Shown here piece after piece: positions 39,901-46,902 of a stretch of DNA of 64,000 nucleotides. Origin of the DNA: Proteus vulgaris (lineage in GTDB: Bacteria; Pseudomonadota; Gammaproteobacteria; Enterobacterales; Enterobacteriaceae); assembly GCF_023100685.1 (NCBI RefSeq), contig NZ_CP090064.1, positions 4,173,501-4,237,500 of the forward strand, read 5' to 3'. Position 1 is the first letter of the stretch. Every line of letters starts with the position of its first letter. Position numbers and translations under genes: made by a program. A model generated the notes under the pieces. It was not told the DNA's origin, searched no databases, and was given only the letters and a program-made list of their open reading frames with translations.

Positions 39901-42900
39901 TTTTTCCGCCGCGGTTTCTGCCGCTTTGGCTAACGCTAAGGCATCAGTAATTTGCTGACCAATCAACTCGGCGGCATTATCCAGCTTCGCTTTAACTTCG
40001 GCTTTTTCTTTGTCAGACGCATCATCCGGCAGATCGTCGATCGCCGTATCTGTGTCATCAATCACATCGACGTCTAACAGGCTGTCGATGATTTGCTGAG
40101 CATTTTCTAAGGCTAATTGTGCGTCATCTAACTGTGCTTGAGCGGTTTCTGCGACCTGTTGTGCATCGGCAGTATCAACCCCTTTAGCGTTCGCTTTGCT
40201 GATCAACGCATCTAATTTGGCTTTCACCGCTTCAGCGTTAGCAACGGCTTCTTGCGCCACTTTTAGGTCGGCTTGCGCTTGGGCTAAATCGGTTTTATCA
40301 CCGCTGGCTTGCGCTTTTTCCGCCGCGGTTTCTGCCGCTTTGGCTAACGCTAAGGCATCAGTAATTTGCTGACCAATCAACTCGGCGGCATTATCCAGCT
40401 TCGCTTTAACTTCGGCTTTTTCTTTGTCAGACGCATCATCCGGCAGATCGTCGATCGCCGTATCAGTGTCATCAATCACATCGACGTCTAACAGGCTGTC
40501 GATGATTTTTTCGGCCGCATTCAGCGCACTGTTGGCGTCATCTAACTGACTTTGCGCTTTATCTGCCACCAACTGTGCATCGGCAGTATCAACCCCTTTA
40601 GCGTTCGCTTTGCTGATCAGCGCATCTAATTTGGCTTTCACCGCTTCAGCGTTAGCAACGGCTTCTTGCGCCACTTTTAGGTCGGCTTGCGCTTGGGCTA
40701 AATCGGTTTTATCTCCGCTGGCTTGCGCTTTTTCCGCCGCGGTTTCTGCCGCTTTGGCTAACGCTAAGGCATCAGTAATTTGCTGACCAATCAACTCGGC
40801 GGCATTATCCAGCTTCGCTTTAACTTCGGCTTTTTCTTTGTCAGACGCATCATCCGGCAGATCGTCGATCGCCGTATCAGTGTCATCAATCACATCGACG
40901 TCTAACAGGCTGTCGATGATTTGCTGAGCATTTTCTAAGGCTAATTGTGCGTCATCTAACTGTGCTTGAGCGGTTTCTGCGACCTGTTGTGCATCGGCAG
41001 TATCAACCCCTTTAGCGTTCGCTTTGCTGATCAACGCATCTAATTTGGCTTTCACCGCTTCAGCGTTAGCAACGGCTTCTTGCGCCACTTTTAGGTCGGC
41101 TTGCGCTTGGGCTAAATCGGCTTTATCACCGCTGGCTTGCGCTTTTTCCGCCGCGGTTTCTGCCGCTTTGGCTAACGCTAAGGCATCAGTAATTTGCTGA
41201 CCAATCAACTCAGCCGCATTATCCAGCTTCGCTTTAACTTCAGCTTTTTCTTTATCAGACGCATCATCCGGCAGATCGTCGATCGCCGTATCAGTGTCAT
41301 CAATCACATCGACGTCTAACAGGCTGTCGATGATTTTTTCAGCCGCATTCAGCGCACTGTTGGCGTCATCTAACTGACTTTGCGCTTTATCTGCCACCAA
41401 CTGTGCATCGGCAGTATCAATCCCTTTAGCATTCGCTTTGCTGATCAACGCATCTAACTTGGCTTTCACCGCTTCAGCGTTAGCAACGGCTTCTTGCGCC
41501 ACTTTTAGGTCGGCTTGCGCTTGGGCTAAATCGACTTTATCTCCGCTGGCTTGCGCTTTTTCCGCCGCGGTTTCTGCCGCTTTGGCTAACGCTAAGGCAT
41601 CAGTAATTTGCTGACCAATCAACTCAGCCGCATTATCCAGCTTCGCTTTAACTTCAGCTTTTTCTTTATCAGACGCATCATCCGGCAGATCGTCGATCGC
41701 CGTATCAGTGTCATCAATCACATCGACGTCTAACAGGCTGTCGATGATTTTTTCAGCCGCATTCAGCGCACTGTTGGCGTCATCTAACTGACTTTGCGCT
41801 TTATCTGCCACCAACTGTGCATCGGCAGTATCAATCCCTTTAGCATTCGCTTTGCTGATCAACGCATCTAACTTGGCTTTCACCGCTTCAGCGTTAGCAA
41901 CGGCTTCTTGCGCCACTTTTAGGTCGGCTTGCGCTTGGGCTAAATCGACTTTATCTCCGCTGGCTTGCGCTTTTTCCGCCGCGGTTTCTGCCGCTTGGGC
42001 TAACGCTAAGGCATCAGTAATTTGCTGGCCAATCAACTCGGCGGCATTATCCAGCTTCGCTTTAACTTCGGCTTTTTCTTTGTCAGACGCATCATCCGGC
42101 AGATCGTCGATCGCCGTATCAGTGTCATCAATCACATCGACGTCTAACAGGCTGTCGATGATTTTTTCGGCCGCATTCAGCGCACTGTTGGCGTCATCTA
42201 ACTGACTTTGCGCTTTATCTGCCACCAACTGTGCATCGGCAGTATCAACCCCTTTAGCGTTCGCTTTGCTGATCAACGCATCTAATTTGGCTTTCACCGC
42301 TTCAGCGTTAGCAACGGCTTCTTGAGCCACTTTTAGGTCGGCTTGCGCTTGGGCTAAATCGGCTTTATCACCGCTGGCTTGCGCTTTTTCCGCCGCGGTT
42401 TCTGCCGCTTTGGCTAACGCTAAGGCATCAGTAATTTGCTGACCAATCAACTCGGCGGCATTATCCAGCTTCGCTTTAACTTCGGCTTTTTCTTTGTCAG
42501 ACGCATCATCCGGCAGATCGTCGATCGCCGTATCAGTGTCATCAATCACATCGACGTCTAACAGGCTGTCGATGATTTTTTCGGCCGCATTCAGCGCACT
42601 GTTGGCGTCATCTAACTGACTTTGCGCTTTATCTGCCACCAACTGTGCATCGGCAGTATCAACCCCTTTAGCATTCGCTTTGCTGATCAACGCATCTAAC
42701 TTGGCTTTCACCGCTTCAGCGTTAGCAACGGCTTCTTGCGCCACTTTTAGGTCGGCTTGCGCTTGGGCTAAATCGACTTTATCTCCGCTGGCTTGCGCTT
42801 TTTCCGCCGCGGTTTCTGCCGCTTGGGCTAACGCTAAGGCATCAGTAATTTGCTGGCCAATCAACTCGGCGGCATTATCCAGCTTCGCTTTAACTTCGGC

Positions 42901-44574
42901 TTTTTCTTTGTCAGACGCATCATCCGGCAGATCGTCGATCGCCGTATCAGTGTCATCAATCACATCGACGTCTAACAGGCTGTCGATGATTTTTTCGGCC
43001 GCATTCAGCGCACTGTTGGCGTCATCTAACTGACTTTGCGCTTTATCTGCCACCAACTGTGCATCGGCAGTATCAACCCCTTTAGCGTTCGCTTTGCTGA
43101 TCAACGCATCTAATTTGGCTTTCACCGCTTCAGCGTTAGCAACGGCTTCTTGAGCCACTTTTAGGTCGGCTTGCGCTTGGGCTAAATCGGCTTTATCTCC
43201 GCTGGCTTGCGCTTTTTCCGCCGCGGTTTCTGCCGCTTTGGCTAACGCTAAGGCATCAGTAATTTGCTGACCAATCAACTCGGCGGCATTATCCAGCTTC
43301 GCTTTAACTTCGGCTTTTTCTTTGTCAGACGCATCATCCGGCAGATCGTCGATCGCCGTATCAGTGTCATCAATCACATCGACGTCTAACAGGCTGTCGA
43401 TGATTTTTTCGGCCGCATTCAGCGCACTGTTGGCGTCATCTAACTGACTTTGCGCTTTATCTGCCACCAACTGTGCATCGGCAGTATCAACCCCTTTAGC
43501 ATTCGCTTTGCTGATCAACGCATCTAACTTGGCTTTCACCGCTTCAGCGTTAGCAACGGCTTCTTGCGCCACTTTTAGGTCGGCTTGCGCTTGGGCTAAA
43601 TCGGCTTTATCACCGCTGGCTTGCGCTTTTTCCGCCGCGGTTTCTGCCGCTTTGGCTAACGCTAAAGCATCAGTAATTTGCTGACCAATCAACTCGGCGG
43701 CATTATCCAGCTTCGCTTTAACTTCGGCTTTTTCTTTGTCAGACGCATCATCCGGCAGATCGTCGATCGCCGTATCAGTGTCATCAATCGCCTTTTTCTG
43801 CTCTAACTCTAATTGCAGTTTCTCTAATAACTTACCTAACTCATCTAATGTTTTACCGAGAGAGTCAGTATTCGTTGTTAATAGTTCTTTGGCTTGATCT
43901 ATAATTTTTGAATCAACATTAAGCTTTTCGCCTTGCTCAATTAATTCATTTAATTCAGTTTTTAATTTATCAATTAGAGCAAGTGCTGTTGTTGCATCTT
44001 TATGAGCTTCTAACGCTAAATCTAGATCTTTCTCATCACCTGTTTTTTGTGCTTTTTCAGTTGCTTCTGTGGCTTTATCAACAAGACTTTTTGCAGCATC
44101 AATGATTTTCTTCAAATCTAATGATTTATCGACAATCAGTTTTTCAGCTAACTCTTTTTCAGTTGGCTGTGGTGGCGTCACATGATCTGGTGAACCACCA
44201 CTACTGCTACTTGAAGAAGAGGCTATTGCAATCCCTGCACCAAGAACGGCAGCACCAATAGCGATAGAAAACCATTCGCCACCAGTTAAACCTAATAAAT
44301 TTTCACTATCTGTTGCATCATCTAATTTATTAAAAATAAGCTCTAATTTATCTGAATTAGGTGTTAAGGATGCTTTGTATTGAACACCATCCATTTCTAC
44401 AATAAAGTAATTTTCAGATGTATTAAAAAAATCATTAATAACTAATTTCTCACCGTTATTTTTAACAATAATAAGGTTATTATCGTCTTTAATGATTGTT
44501 TTTATTTCCGATCGACTTATTTTTATAACTTGGCCTTTCTCTATATTTATTTCATTTCCAGTCTGATTGTTCAT
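30973..44574 (-). CDS. Giant type I-secreted biofilm adhesin (BapA/LapA-like), 4533 residues
   Basis: The start is the ATG at 44574, with GGTGAG just upstream; a GTG four codons earlier overlaps that signal. Domains in order: a BapA-prefix-like N-terminal region (1-~100, VIKISRSEIKTIIKDDNNL, then EMDGVQYKASLTP). A hydrophobic Gly/Ala stretch ending in seven serines (about 105-135) may hold the protein in the outer-membrane channel. Residues ~261-1916 contain twelve nearly identical 138-residue helical repeats, and ~1917-2915 seven diverged repeats. Other Ala/Lys/Asp-rich helical segments run to ~3930, then about three beta-rich modules (GKIHIEGARLVDGAVFTL) to ~4280. An Asp/Thr repeat (~4308-4436) and a ~97-residue C-terminal tail carrying the secretion signal end the protein. 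I saw no RTX nonapeptides. Its role is inferred as cell-surface attachment and biofilm, with secretion by the three genes downstream. Confidence 0.9.
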   Translation of the reverse strand: MNNQTGNEINIEKGQVIKISRSEIKTIIKDDNNLIIVKNNGEKLVINDFFNTSENYFIVEMDGVQYKASLTPNSDKLELIFNKLDDATDSENLLGLTGGEWFSIAIGAAVLGAGIAIASSSSSSSGGSPDHVTPPQPTEKELAEKLIVDKSLDLKKIIDAAKSLVDKATEATEKAQKTGDEKDLDLALEAHKDATTALALIDKLKTELNELIEQGEKLNVDSKIIDQAKELLTTNTDSLGKTLDELGKLLEKLQLELEQKKAIDDTDTAIDDLPDDASDKEKAEVKAKLDNAAELIGQQITDALALAKAAETAAEKAQASGDKADLAQAQADLKVAQEAVANAEAVKAKLDALISKANAKGVDTADAQLVADKAQSQLDDANSALNAAEKIIDSLLDVDVIDDTDTAIDDLPDDASDKEKAEVKAKLDNAAELIGQQITDALALAKAAETAAEKAQASGDKADLAQAQADLKVAQEAVANAEAVKAKLDALISKANAKGVDTADAQLVADKAQSQLDDANSALNAAEKIIDSLLDVDVIDDTDTAIDDLPDDASDKEKAEVKAKLDNAAELIGQQITDALALAQAAETAAEKAQASGDKVDLAQAQADLKVAQEAVANAEAVKAKLDALISKANAKGVDTADAQLVADKAQSQLDDANSALNAAEKIIDSLLDVDVIDDTDTAIDDLPDDASDKEKAEVKAKLDNAAELIGQQITDALALAKAAETAAEKAQASGDKADLAQAQADLKVAQEAVANAEAVKAKLDALISKANAKGVDTADAQLVADKAQSQLDDANSALNAAEKIIDSLLDVDVIDDTDTAIDDLPDDASDKEKAEVKAKLDNAAELIGQQITDALALAQAAETAAEKAQASGDKVDLAQAQADLKVAQEAVANAEAVKAKLDALISKANAKGIDTADAQLVADKAQSQLDDANSALNAAEKIIDSLLDVDVIDDTDTAIDDLPDDASDKEKAEVKAKLDNAAELIGQQITDALALAKAAETAAEKAQASGDKVDLAQAQADLKVAQEAVANAEAVKAKLDALISKANAKGIDTADAQLVADKAQSQLDDANSALNAAEKIIDSLLDVDVIDDTDTAIDDLPDDASDKEKAEVKAKLDNAAELIGQQITDALALAKAAETAAEKAQASGDKADLAQAQADLKVAQEAVANAEAVKAKLDALISKANAKGVDTADAQQVAETAQAQLDDAQLALENAQQIIDSLLDVDVIDDTDTAIDDLPDDASDKEKAEVKAKLDNAAELIGQQITDALALAKAAETAAEKAQASGDKTDLAQAQADLKVAQEAVANAEAVKAKLDALISKANAKGVDTADAQLVADKAQSQLDDANSALNAAEKIIDSLLDVDVIDDTDTAIDDLPDDASDKEKAEVKAKLDNAAELIGQQITDALALAKAAETAAEKAQASGDKTDLAQAQADLKVAQEAVANAEAVKAKLDALISKANAKGVDTADAQQVAETAQAQLDDAQLALENAQQIIDSLLDVDVIDDTDTAIDDLPDDASDKEKAEVKAKLDNAAELIGQQITDALALAKAAETAAEKAQASGDKTDLAQAQADLKVAQEAVANAEAVKAKLDALISKANAKGVDTADAQQVAETAQAQLDDAQLALENAQQIIDSLLDVDVIDDTDTAIDDLPDDASDKEKAEVKAKLDNAAELIGQQITDALALAKAAETAAEKAQASGDKTDLAQAQADLKVAQEAVANAEAVKAKLDALISKANAKGVDTADAQQVAETAQAQLDDAQLALENAQQIIDSLLDVDVIDDTDTAIDDLPDDASDKEKAEVKAKLDNAAELIGQQITDALTLAKAAETAAEKALISGDKADLAQAQADLKVAQEAVANAEVVKAKLDALISKANAKGVDTADAQQVAETAQAQLDDANSALNAAEKIIDTLTTTENGGGNIDDGNEIIDDLDKDTATEEEKAEAKKVLDAASEYVVALALKADLYADMAKAAIDKALISENKVDIDLAKTLLSQANEILNTAKQAKAELDVLIQKAQGKDIDITDAQIDANKAQGHIDDAAHTLANVQFIIDMLDKETNGEDTNILDKTDDILEDLPEDPTDAQKEEAKASLNAASDYVVGLAEKAEILAKKAHDSAEQALISGKEKDLNTALLLQEKAQEAVNKAQVAKDKLDALITKAIAKEINTDEAQSDALLSQEHIDNANDILSHTQNILDMVNDLLKEQDALDKANDLIDDLTENSTPDELAKAKVSLDAASDLVVNLASKAELLSSSAKLAAEKALISSSAKDFAAAKTLFAKADEALDKANEAKATLDSLIEKAQSKGVDTADAQIDADKSQISLDEATQNLKDTQSILDKLQLIDDAKDALDKGTEIIDNLDENSSEQDKEQAKDAVELASEYVVTVTENALILAELAKSAAEKAFNSGKQTDLVEAEALLEKAKVEFSHAEQIKAELDQLIVKAQEKGVSTEVALDDAQQAQTNLDTTHQLINDTDAIIQDLRKTDDKNPIDDANSIIDDLGKDASEDKLEKAKEAVDNAVKYGSELAQKAEALSEAAKQAADKAAISKSDADIQLAYDAVVVAQDAIKLAQEAQQQLENLIEKAQAKQVNVQDATAEFILANEHIDNALNLVGDAENTLANIKADLDGQGALDDAEKGLDDLDENSTDEEKEQVKEVLDTASEYVVTLAEKAQTLAYEAKVAAETASESLTSDDVLAAKALLVIAQEAFDKANVAKEQLSQLIDKAESKGVDTTNAATDLNITIEHLTTAENDLLTSQNILDKLTSDITEPALDDADTAIDDVIKDPTDENKAKAKESLEKAAELVADLAKLAEEKANIAKDDAEKAKVSGNYDDLLIAEQSVRDATQYIEKAQNSKDHLDKLIEKAQGTDIDLIVTEALADQADTSLLSANTALNNALDILDNLHNQEGDPDLIANIKNTLDKLDTEILQAQKKGITANSQIEKLLESTSPKEQDIKNAKAVLNEFTKAIENAELADEKVKAALDKALKGGVGSNVIAKYEATEAELLERLNDLKKEANNLNKQIQEIESHVVFDDLNTALDKLDPKNKESINNFNKALKAAIDNNNELVQELTSKALEALEAALKLAEMDKSSVEYQQALQDVKYLLNTADELYTLAKENTSDLQKTVEKAISKGLTPENNPEFKEYIANIKYFDNEISKAGANIAKAKNAIPDEKLPDFEGDDISQLVDHLKDKIGSGDSDAINKALLNVDNVINAQLNEVIKAVDKAQTAFDHAQKNPSPANVKNFDKAVKDAQDIINKAELNIEKLHSVINDAANIDGVDQGLIEHALKGINGANDTIGSAQTTLDGLTLNAIDIDGLEDKAKDANDAINDLAKDKSPENIENALAKLGIFKSALDTALNNAKTLSDDALMAAKQAVKTPTAENILLAEKKLAKALEAKEQLIEAKGLYDDVVSNIKSSISAGSLQDALLKTFTGVDKQFDETEALVDKQNNESEVLIAQAKDNQLTEEDIIEAYNDAKAAITEAEVAVRKAVDKAAEAKENNITSIQQATAIKNSVIAAQDSLNNAKDAVANASSKGVPDYLTDQLNKYYNSLDNKLDYPKGVLQEIDAYSRMSLSLELLTTATNEYKKADELLKKDPTSVIKDPTEFLSIVTEANALLAEGKERANKAKELGLDSAGTTYLNSAAHTANETKVNLMNEFHGQLGEQAFADLDIVMSLLQESVYNAHINLDKSTLSNHAVFEEQYKIAIRALNDAKVLSEEYSAKGVKDVKLAYYNYQIEEFSKEIEGFSKAWNSITQLTEMTNQAYASSKELSGIKSASEKYDAVQKLAAELSEAYQLVEQSIIDGAPLDMVQANLNKLNISVNNLSAEDPIVAAQILIDNVVSEAKNIEKLLNATDTKEQKDLVYNSLYTQLQTANKVMTEAKLSGTISKIKLAELQQDYNDALNSLKMFDPYLSTGEKTQKPAGALDTALDITVTNDGKIHIEGARLVDGAVFTLGGKDLPWYSAWLGNISGTVDKTFGSGTVHTRTDGSKYVDIFVDKETANNIKSSGNDLSYLYGYQKELGKDTSDISRSFKVKDSSTPKNVEAYITEDHTIMITGDGLKAGDAFTLYKVSTNLLGIRDFEEIGKGHVALHNGKFVGVVTEYSGAHSWDTVKGLGDSSNLAISRVGVGENESSKSASFGKKESPAEIHSDLITGKYADITTKDVTAWVDNKKHLYLKSTKFEVGQQIKVYDFYDYKTVVGTGVVQMIGGQKVVKIEGVTTDQYPDLKWIYAAIAYEGGQWEHIQSDAFILGKNYLSVQGNVNSNTQEPPTDQDSNDGINFDDIDIDPIAPTKPSTGDTDTDVDTDTDTDTDTDVDTDTDTDTDTDVDTDTDTDVDTDTDTDVDTDTDTDVDTDTDTDVDTDTDTDVDTDTDTDVDTDTDTDVDTDTDTDVDTDTDTDVDTDTDTDVDTDTDTDVDTDTDTDVDGENNLDIAALLQLGEASETISNEQQDNVELPELSELLTDASQANINIDNIVPASQETEQAIQSPLFVSETTHDGNIESHQVATLITEEDMGTTHNI
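31267..31650 (-). repeat. Asp/Thr-rich tandem repeat in the adhesin (24-bp units)
   Basis: About 16 imperfect copies of a 24-base unit encode DVDTDTDT-like octapeptides, with some 6-base expansions of the DT step. Two unit variants (ending in acatca or acgtca on the plus strand) alternate in blocks. The tract is acidic enough to bind calcium. Such short repeats change length readily by slippage, and multiples of 6 keep the frame. Confidence 0.9.
38826..43791 (-). repeat. Twelve 414-bp tandem repeats in the adhesin gene
   Basis: The landmark CGACGTC recurs at 39654, 40068, 40482 and 40896, exactly 414 bases apart, and twelve copies of NAAELIGQQITDAL are present. The units differ at few positions. 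They are richer in G+C than the flanking parts of the same gene, and two versions of the unit end exist. The array spans about 5 kb and is a likely site for recombination and for assembly error. Confidence 0.93.
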
Positions 44575-45669
44575 AAATAATCTCACCGTTAATAATCAAT
44601 CTTTTTTGGATTACATTTTTAGGATTGGTTATATTTATATAAGATTATGAAAATACACACCTTATGCATATTTAAGTAATCTTAACTTCATATTTAAATA
44701 TGAAATTAACCTACATTGTCTTTAAAAAAACAAAGGAAATCCTTTTATAAATTTAATAAAAACAAATGAAAGCAGGCATATAAATAACCTTATCGGTATC
44801 ATATAAGCAATATTATTTAATTAAAGTCTTTAAAAGATAGGTGATGTTAATTTAGAGGTAAAACCCAAGCCGTATATATAGATATAATTATTTGTTTTCA
44901 CAATTAATGCTATTTCAAATAATTTTAAATAATGAAATATATTTTTTGTTAATTTAATACCTTATTTATATGTTTTACTCTTCAAAAAAACCTATTTATA
45001 TACTCCTCACATAATCATAAACAGATAATCTTATTTAGTATAAAAATACGATTAAAAATAAAATTTTATAAGAAGAGCTATTTTTAGCCATATAAATACA
45101 TGGAAACCTAGAATATTAAATTATCATTTAAATATACTTAGTGATTTCTTTTTAAAAAAAGATAAAAAACAGGTTAAGAGATTGTACCAGTTAAAAACGA
45201 TCAACTAATTCAAAAAGTTAAAACTAAATCATTGATCAAGTTTAATTAAAAAAGAGAAATCCTCCCTATTTTTAAGCGCCAAAATCAAGCAACAAAAAAG
45301 AAACATTTAATTAACAAAACGCTTAAGAAAAATAAATGTGATAGTATATTTACTCGTTTTTATCCGCATTCACTCCAATTTATATTTTATAATTCACTAT
45401 TAAATTAAAAACTTTAACTTTTTATTCTGTTTAAGTATGTATCGCCTTATCTTTCAAATGTATTTTTAATAGAAGATATCTATTATTCGATTTACTCTTT
45501 TTTTGATATACAAAAAGCCTCCTTATACAAGGATCCCTTGATTTATTCGTCTTTTTTCAGCATTACATTACTAGAATTTTGCCAATAAGAGAGATGTCAA
45601 ATACTCAGATAAAAGACTGAGCACAGATCATTTGATAACCAAATTTTAGATATTTGCTATAGATATCAA
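44575..45669. promoter_or_regulatory. AT-rich 1.1-kb region upstream of the adhesin, no gene seen
   Basis: The stretch between the AraC stop and the adhesin start is extremely AT-rich and has no coding-like frame on either strand. Many A and T tracts are present (for example around 44930-45060 and 45240-45320), as in H-NS-bound promoters. The adhesin promoter must lie here, probably with a long 5' untranslated region or far-upstream control sites. A small palindrome CAAGGATCCCTTG lies near 45529-45541. I could not identify any named regulator site. Confidence 0.6.
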
Positions 45670-46455
45670 CTAAAACCTATCGATATCCAGCGCATCCATA
45701 CTAAAATGAGAAGGCGATTGCCCCATCTGTTTTTTGAACATTGTCGAGAATGAACCGGCACTGTTATAACCCAAGTCAAAGGCAATTTCAGTAATACCGC
45801 GTCCAGATAAGATTTGTGTTAATGAATTCAATAAACAGACTTGTTGTCGCCATTGTGAAAATGACATTCCTGTTTGTTGGCGAAAAAAACGGCTAAAAGA
45901 GCGCTCACTTTTATGTAATTTATCTGCCCACTGTTGCGGTAAAGAGTCTATTTTTGGGTTACGAATAAAATCACGACATAATTTAGCTAATTTACTGTCT
46001 TGTGGAATAGGTGCAAAAAATGGTAACGGTTTTGCTTTCGCTAATTCACATAAGATTAACTGCATTAAAAGACCATCTCGCCCTTTTTTATCATATTCTG
46101 CGGGTACGTCTACGGCTTCAAGCAAGAGTTGGCGAAAAAGAGGGGAAACACTGACAACTTCACATTGTTTGCTATGTCGAGGTGCTGCAGAAGGCTCGAT
46201 ATATAAGCTTCGAGTACTCACATCTAACATGCGAGTTTCATGCCCAGTTTCTGGAGGGATCCATACACCACAAGACGGCGGAATAACCCACTCACCATCA
46301 TCTGTACTTACTTCAATTAAACCCGTTGCAGGGTATAAAAATTGGGCTCGACGATGTTGATGCGTTTCTAATAACGTATTGGGCAAATAGTCTGTACCCA
46401 GCGCAATAACATCTCGGTCAAGTGAATCGACGCTTTTTAACGGTACATTTCTCAC
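45670..46455 (-). CDS. AraC-family transcriptional regulator with N-terminal cupin
   Basis: 261 residues. The N-terminal cupin-like domain reads HQHRRAQFLYPATGLIEV and GVWIPPETGHE. The C-terminal AraC domain has the first helix-turn-helix around LPQQWADKLHKSERSFSRFFRQQ and the second in GITEIAFDLGYNSAGSFSTMFKKQMGQSP. The type resembles the NimR/YeaM group, often a local repressor of an efflux gene, but no such partner gene is adjacent. Neighbours are the adhesin (same strand, 1.1 kb downstream) and dmsA (divergent). It could control either; nothing in the sequence decides this. Confidence 0.85.
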   Translation of the reverse strand: MRNVPLKSVDSLDRDVIALGTDYLPNTLLETHQHRRAQFLYPATGLIEVSTDDGEWVIPPSCGVWIPPETGHETRMLDVSTRSLYIEPSAAPRHSKQCEVVSVSPLFRQLLLEAVDVPAEYDKKGRDGLLMQLILCELAKAKPLPFFAPIPQDSKLAKLCRDFIRNPKIDSLPQQWADKLHKSERSFSRFFRQQTGMSFSQWRQQVCLLNSLTQILSGRGITEIAFDLGYNSAGSFSTMFKKQMGQSPSHFSMDALDIDRF

Positions 46456-46902
46456 AGTTTAGACCACTCTCTTTTTATTTTCGTCCTTTTTAATATAGCA
46501 GTAATCCCACACTCTACACACTGGCAAATAATGGTCTATATAATTAAAATCGTTATATATTTAAATAAACAACGAAATAACCTTATGTGAAATTTCAACC
46601 TTCTTGATATCTATTTAACAAACCCTATTAACAATCAAAAAACGAGCTTTTAACACCCCTCGTAAATAGGCTGAAATTCGAATGTCATTGTCTGGTTTTA
46701 GAATGTTGGCAAAAGATTAATCAACTACTATCCCTCTCGCAGATGTTAATTCAAGCATTCTGCAATTATCTATGCATTCAATAATAATGCAGCGGATACC
46801 AGACATTCCCTTTATCCATAGCCTAGAAAAATCACGCACATTCTTTATATCAAGTATCGGGTATATCGGGATCCGCCTATTATGTTTAAGGTAGAGTTCA
46901 TT
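46456..46902. promoter_or_regulatory. Divergent region between the AraC gene and dmsA
   Basis: 447 bases without a convincing gene. In enterics dmsABC is activated by FNR without oxygen. TTGAT-ATCT-ATTTA at 46604-46617 matches the FNR palindrome TTGAT-N4-ATCAA at 8 of 10 positions, counted by hand, and single ATCAA half-sites occur near 46720 and 46853. It lies 286 bases from the start codon, so its assignment is weak. No clear NarL or ModE site was seen. Confidence 0.4.

Noticed and set aside
38975..43033. Repeated plus-strand open frames (Ala/Ser-rich) within the 414-bp array
   Set aside because: The same frame recurs in each unit because the repeat itself recurs; there is no ribosome-binding site or recognisable domain.
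38826..43791. CRISPR-like array
   Set aside because: Units are 414 bases with no unique spacers and encode protein in one continuous frame.
30973..44574. RTX calcium-binding nonapeptides in the adhesin
   Set aside because: I found no GGxGxDxxx runs; the acidic part is a simple Asp/Thr repeat instead.
45529..45541. Palindrome CAAGGATCCCTTG as a terminator of the AraC gene
   Set aside because: It has no T-run in the right position and lies about 130 bases beyond the stop; I cannot assign a role.
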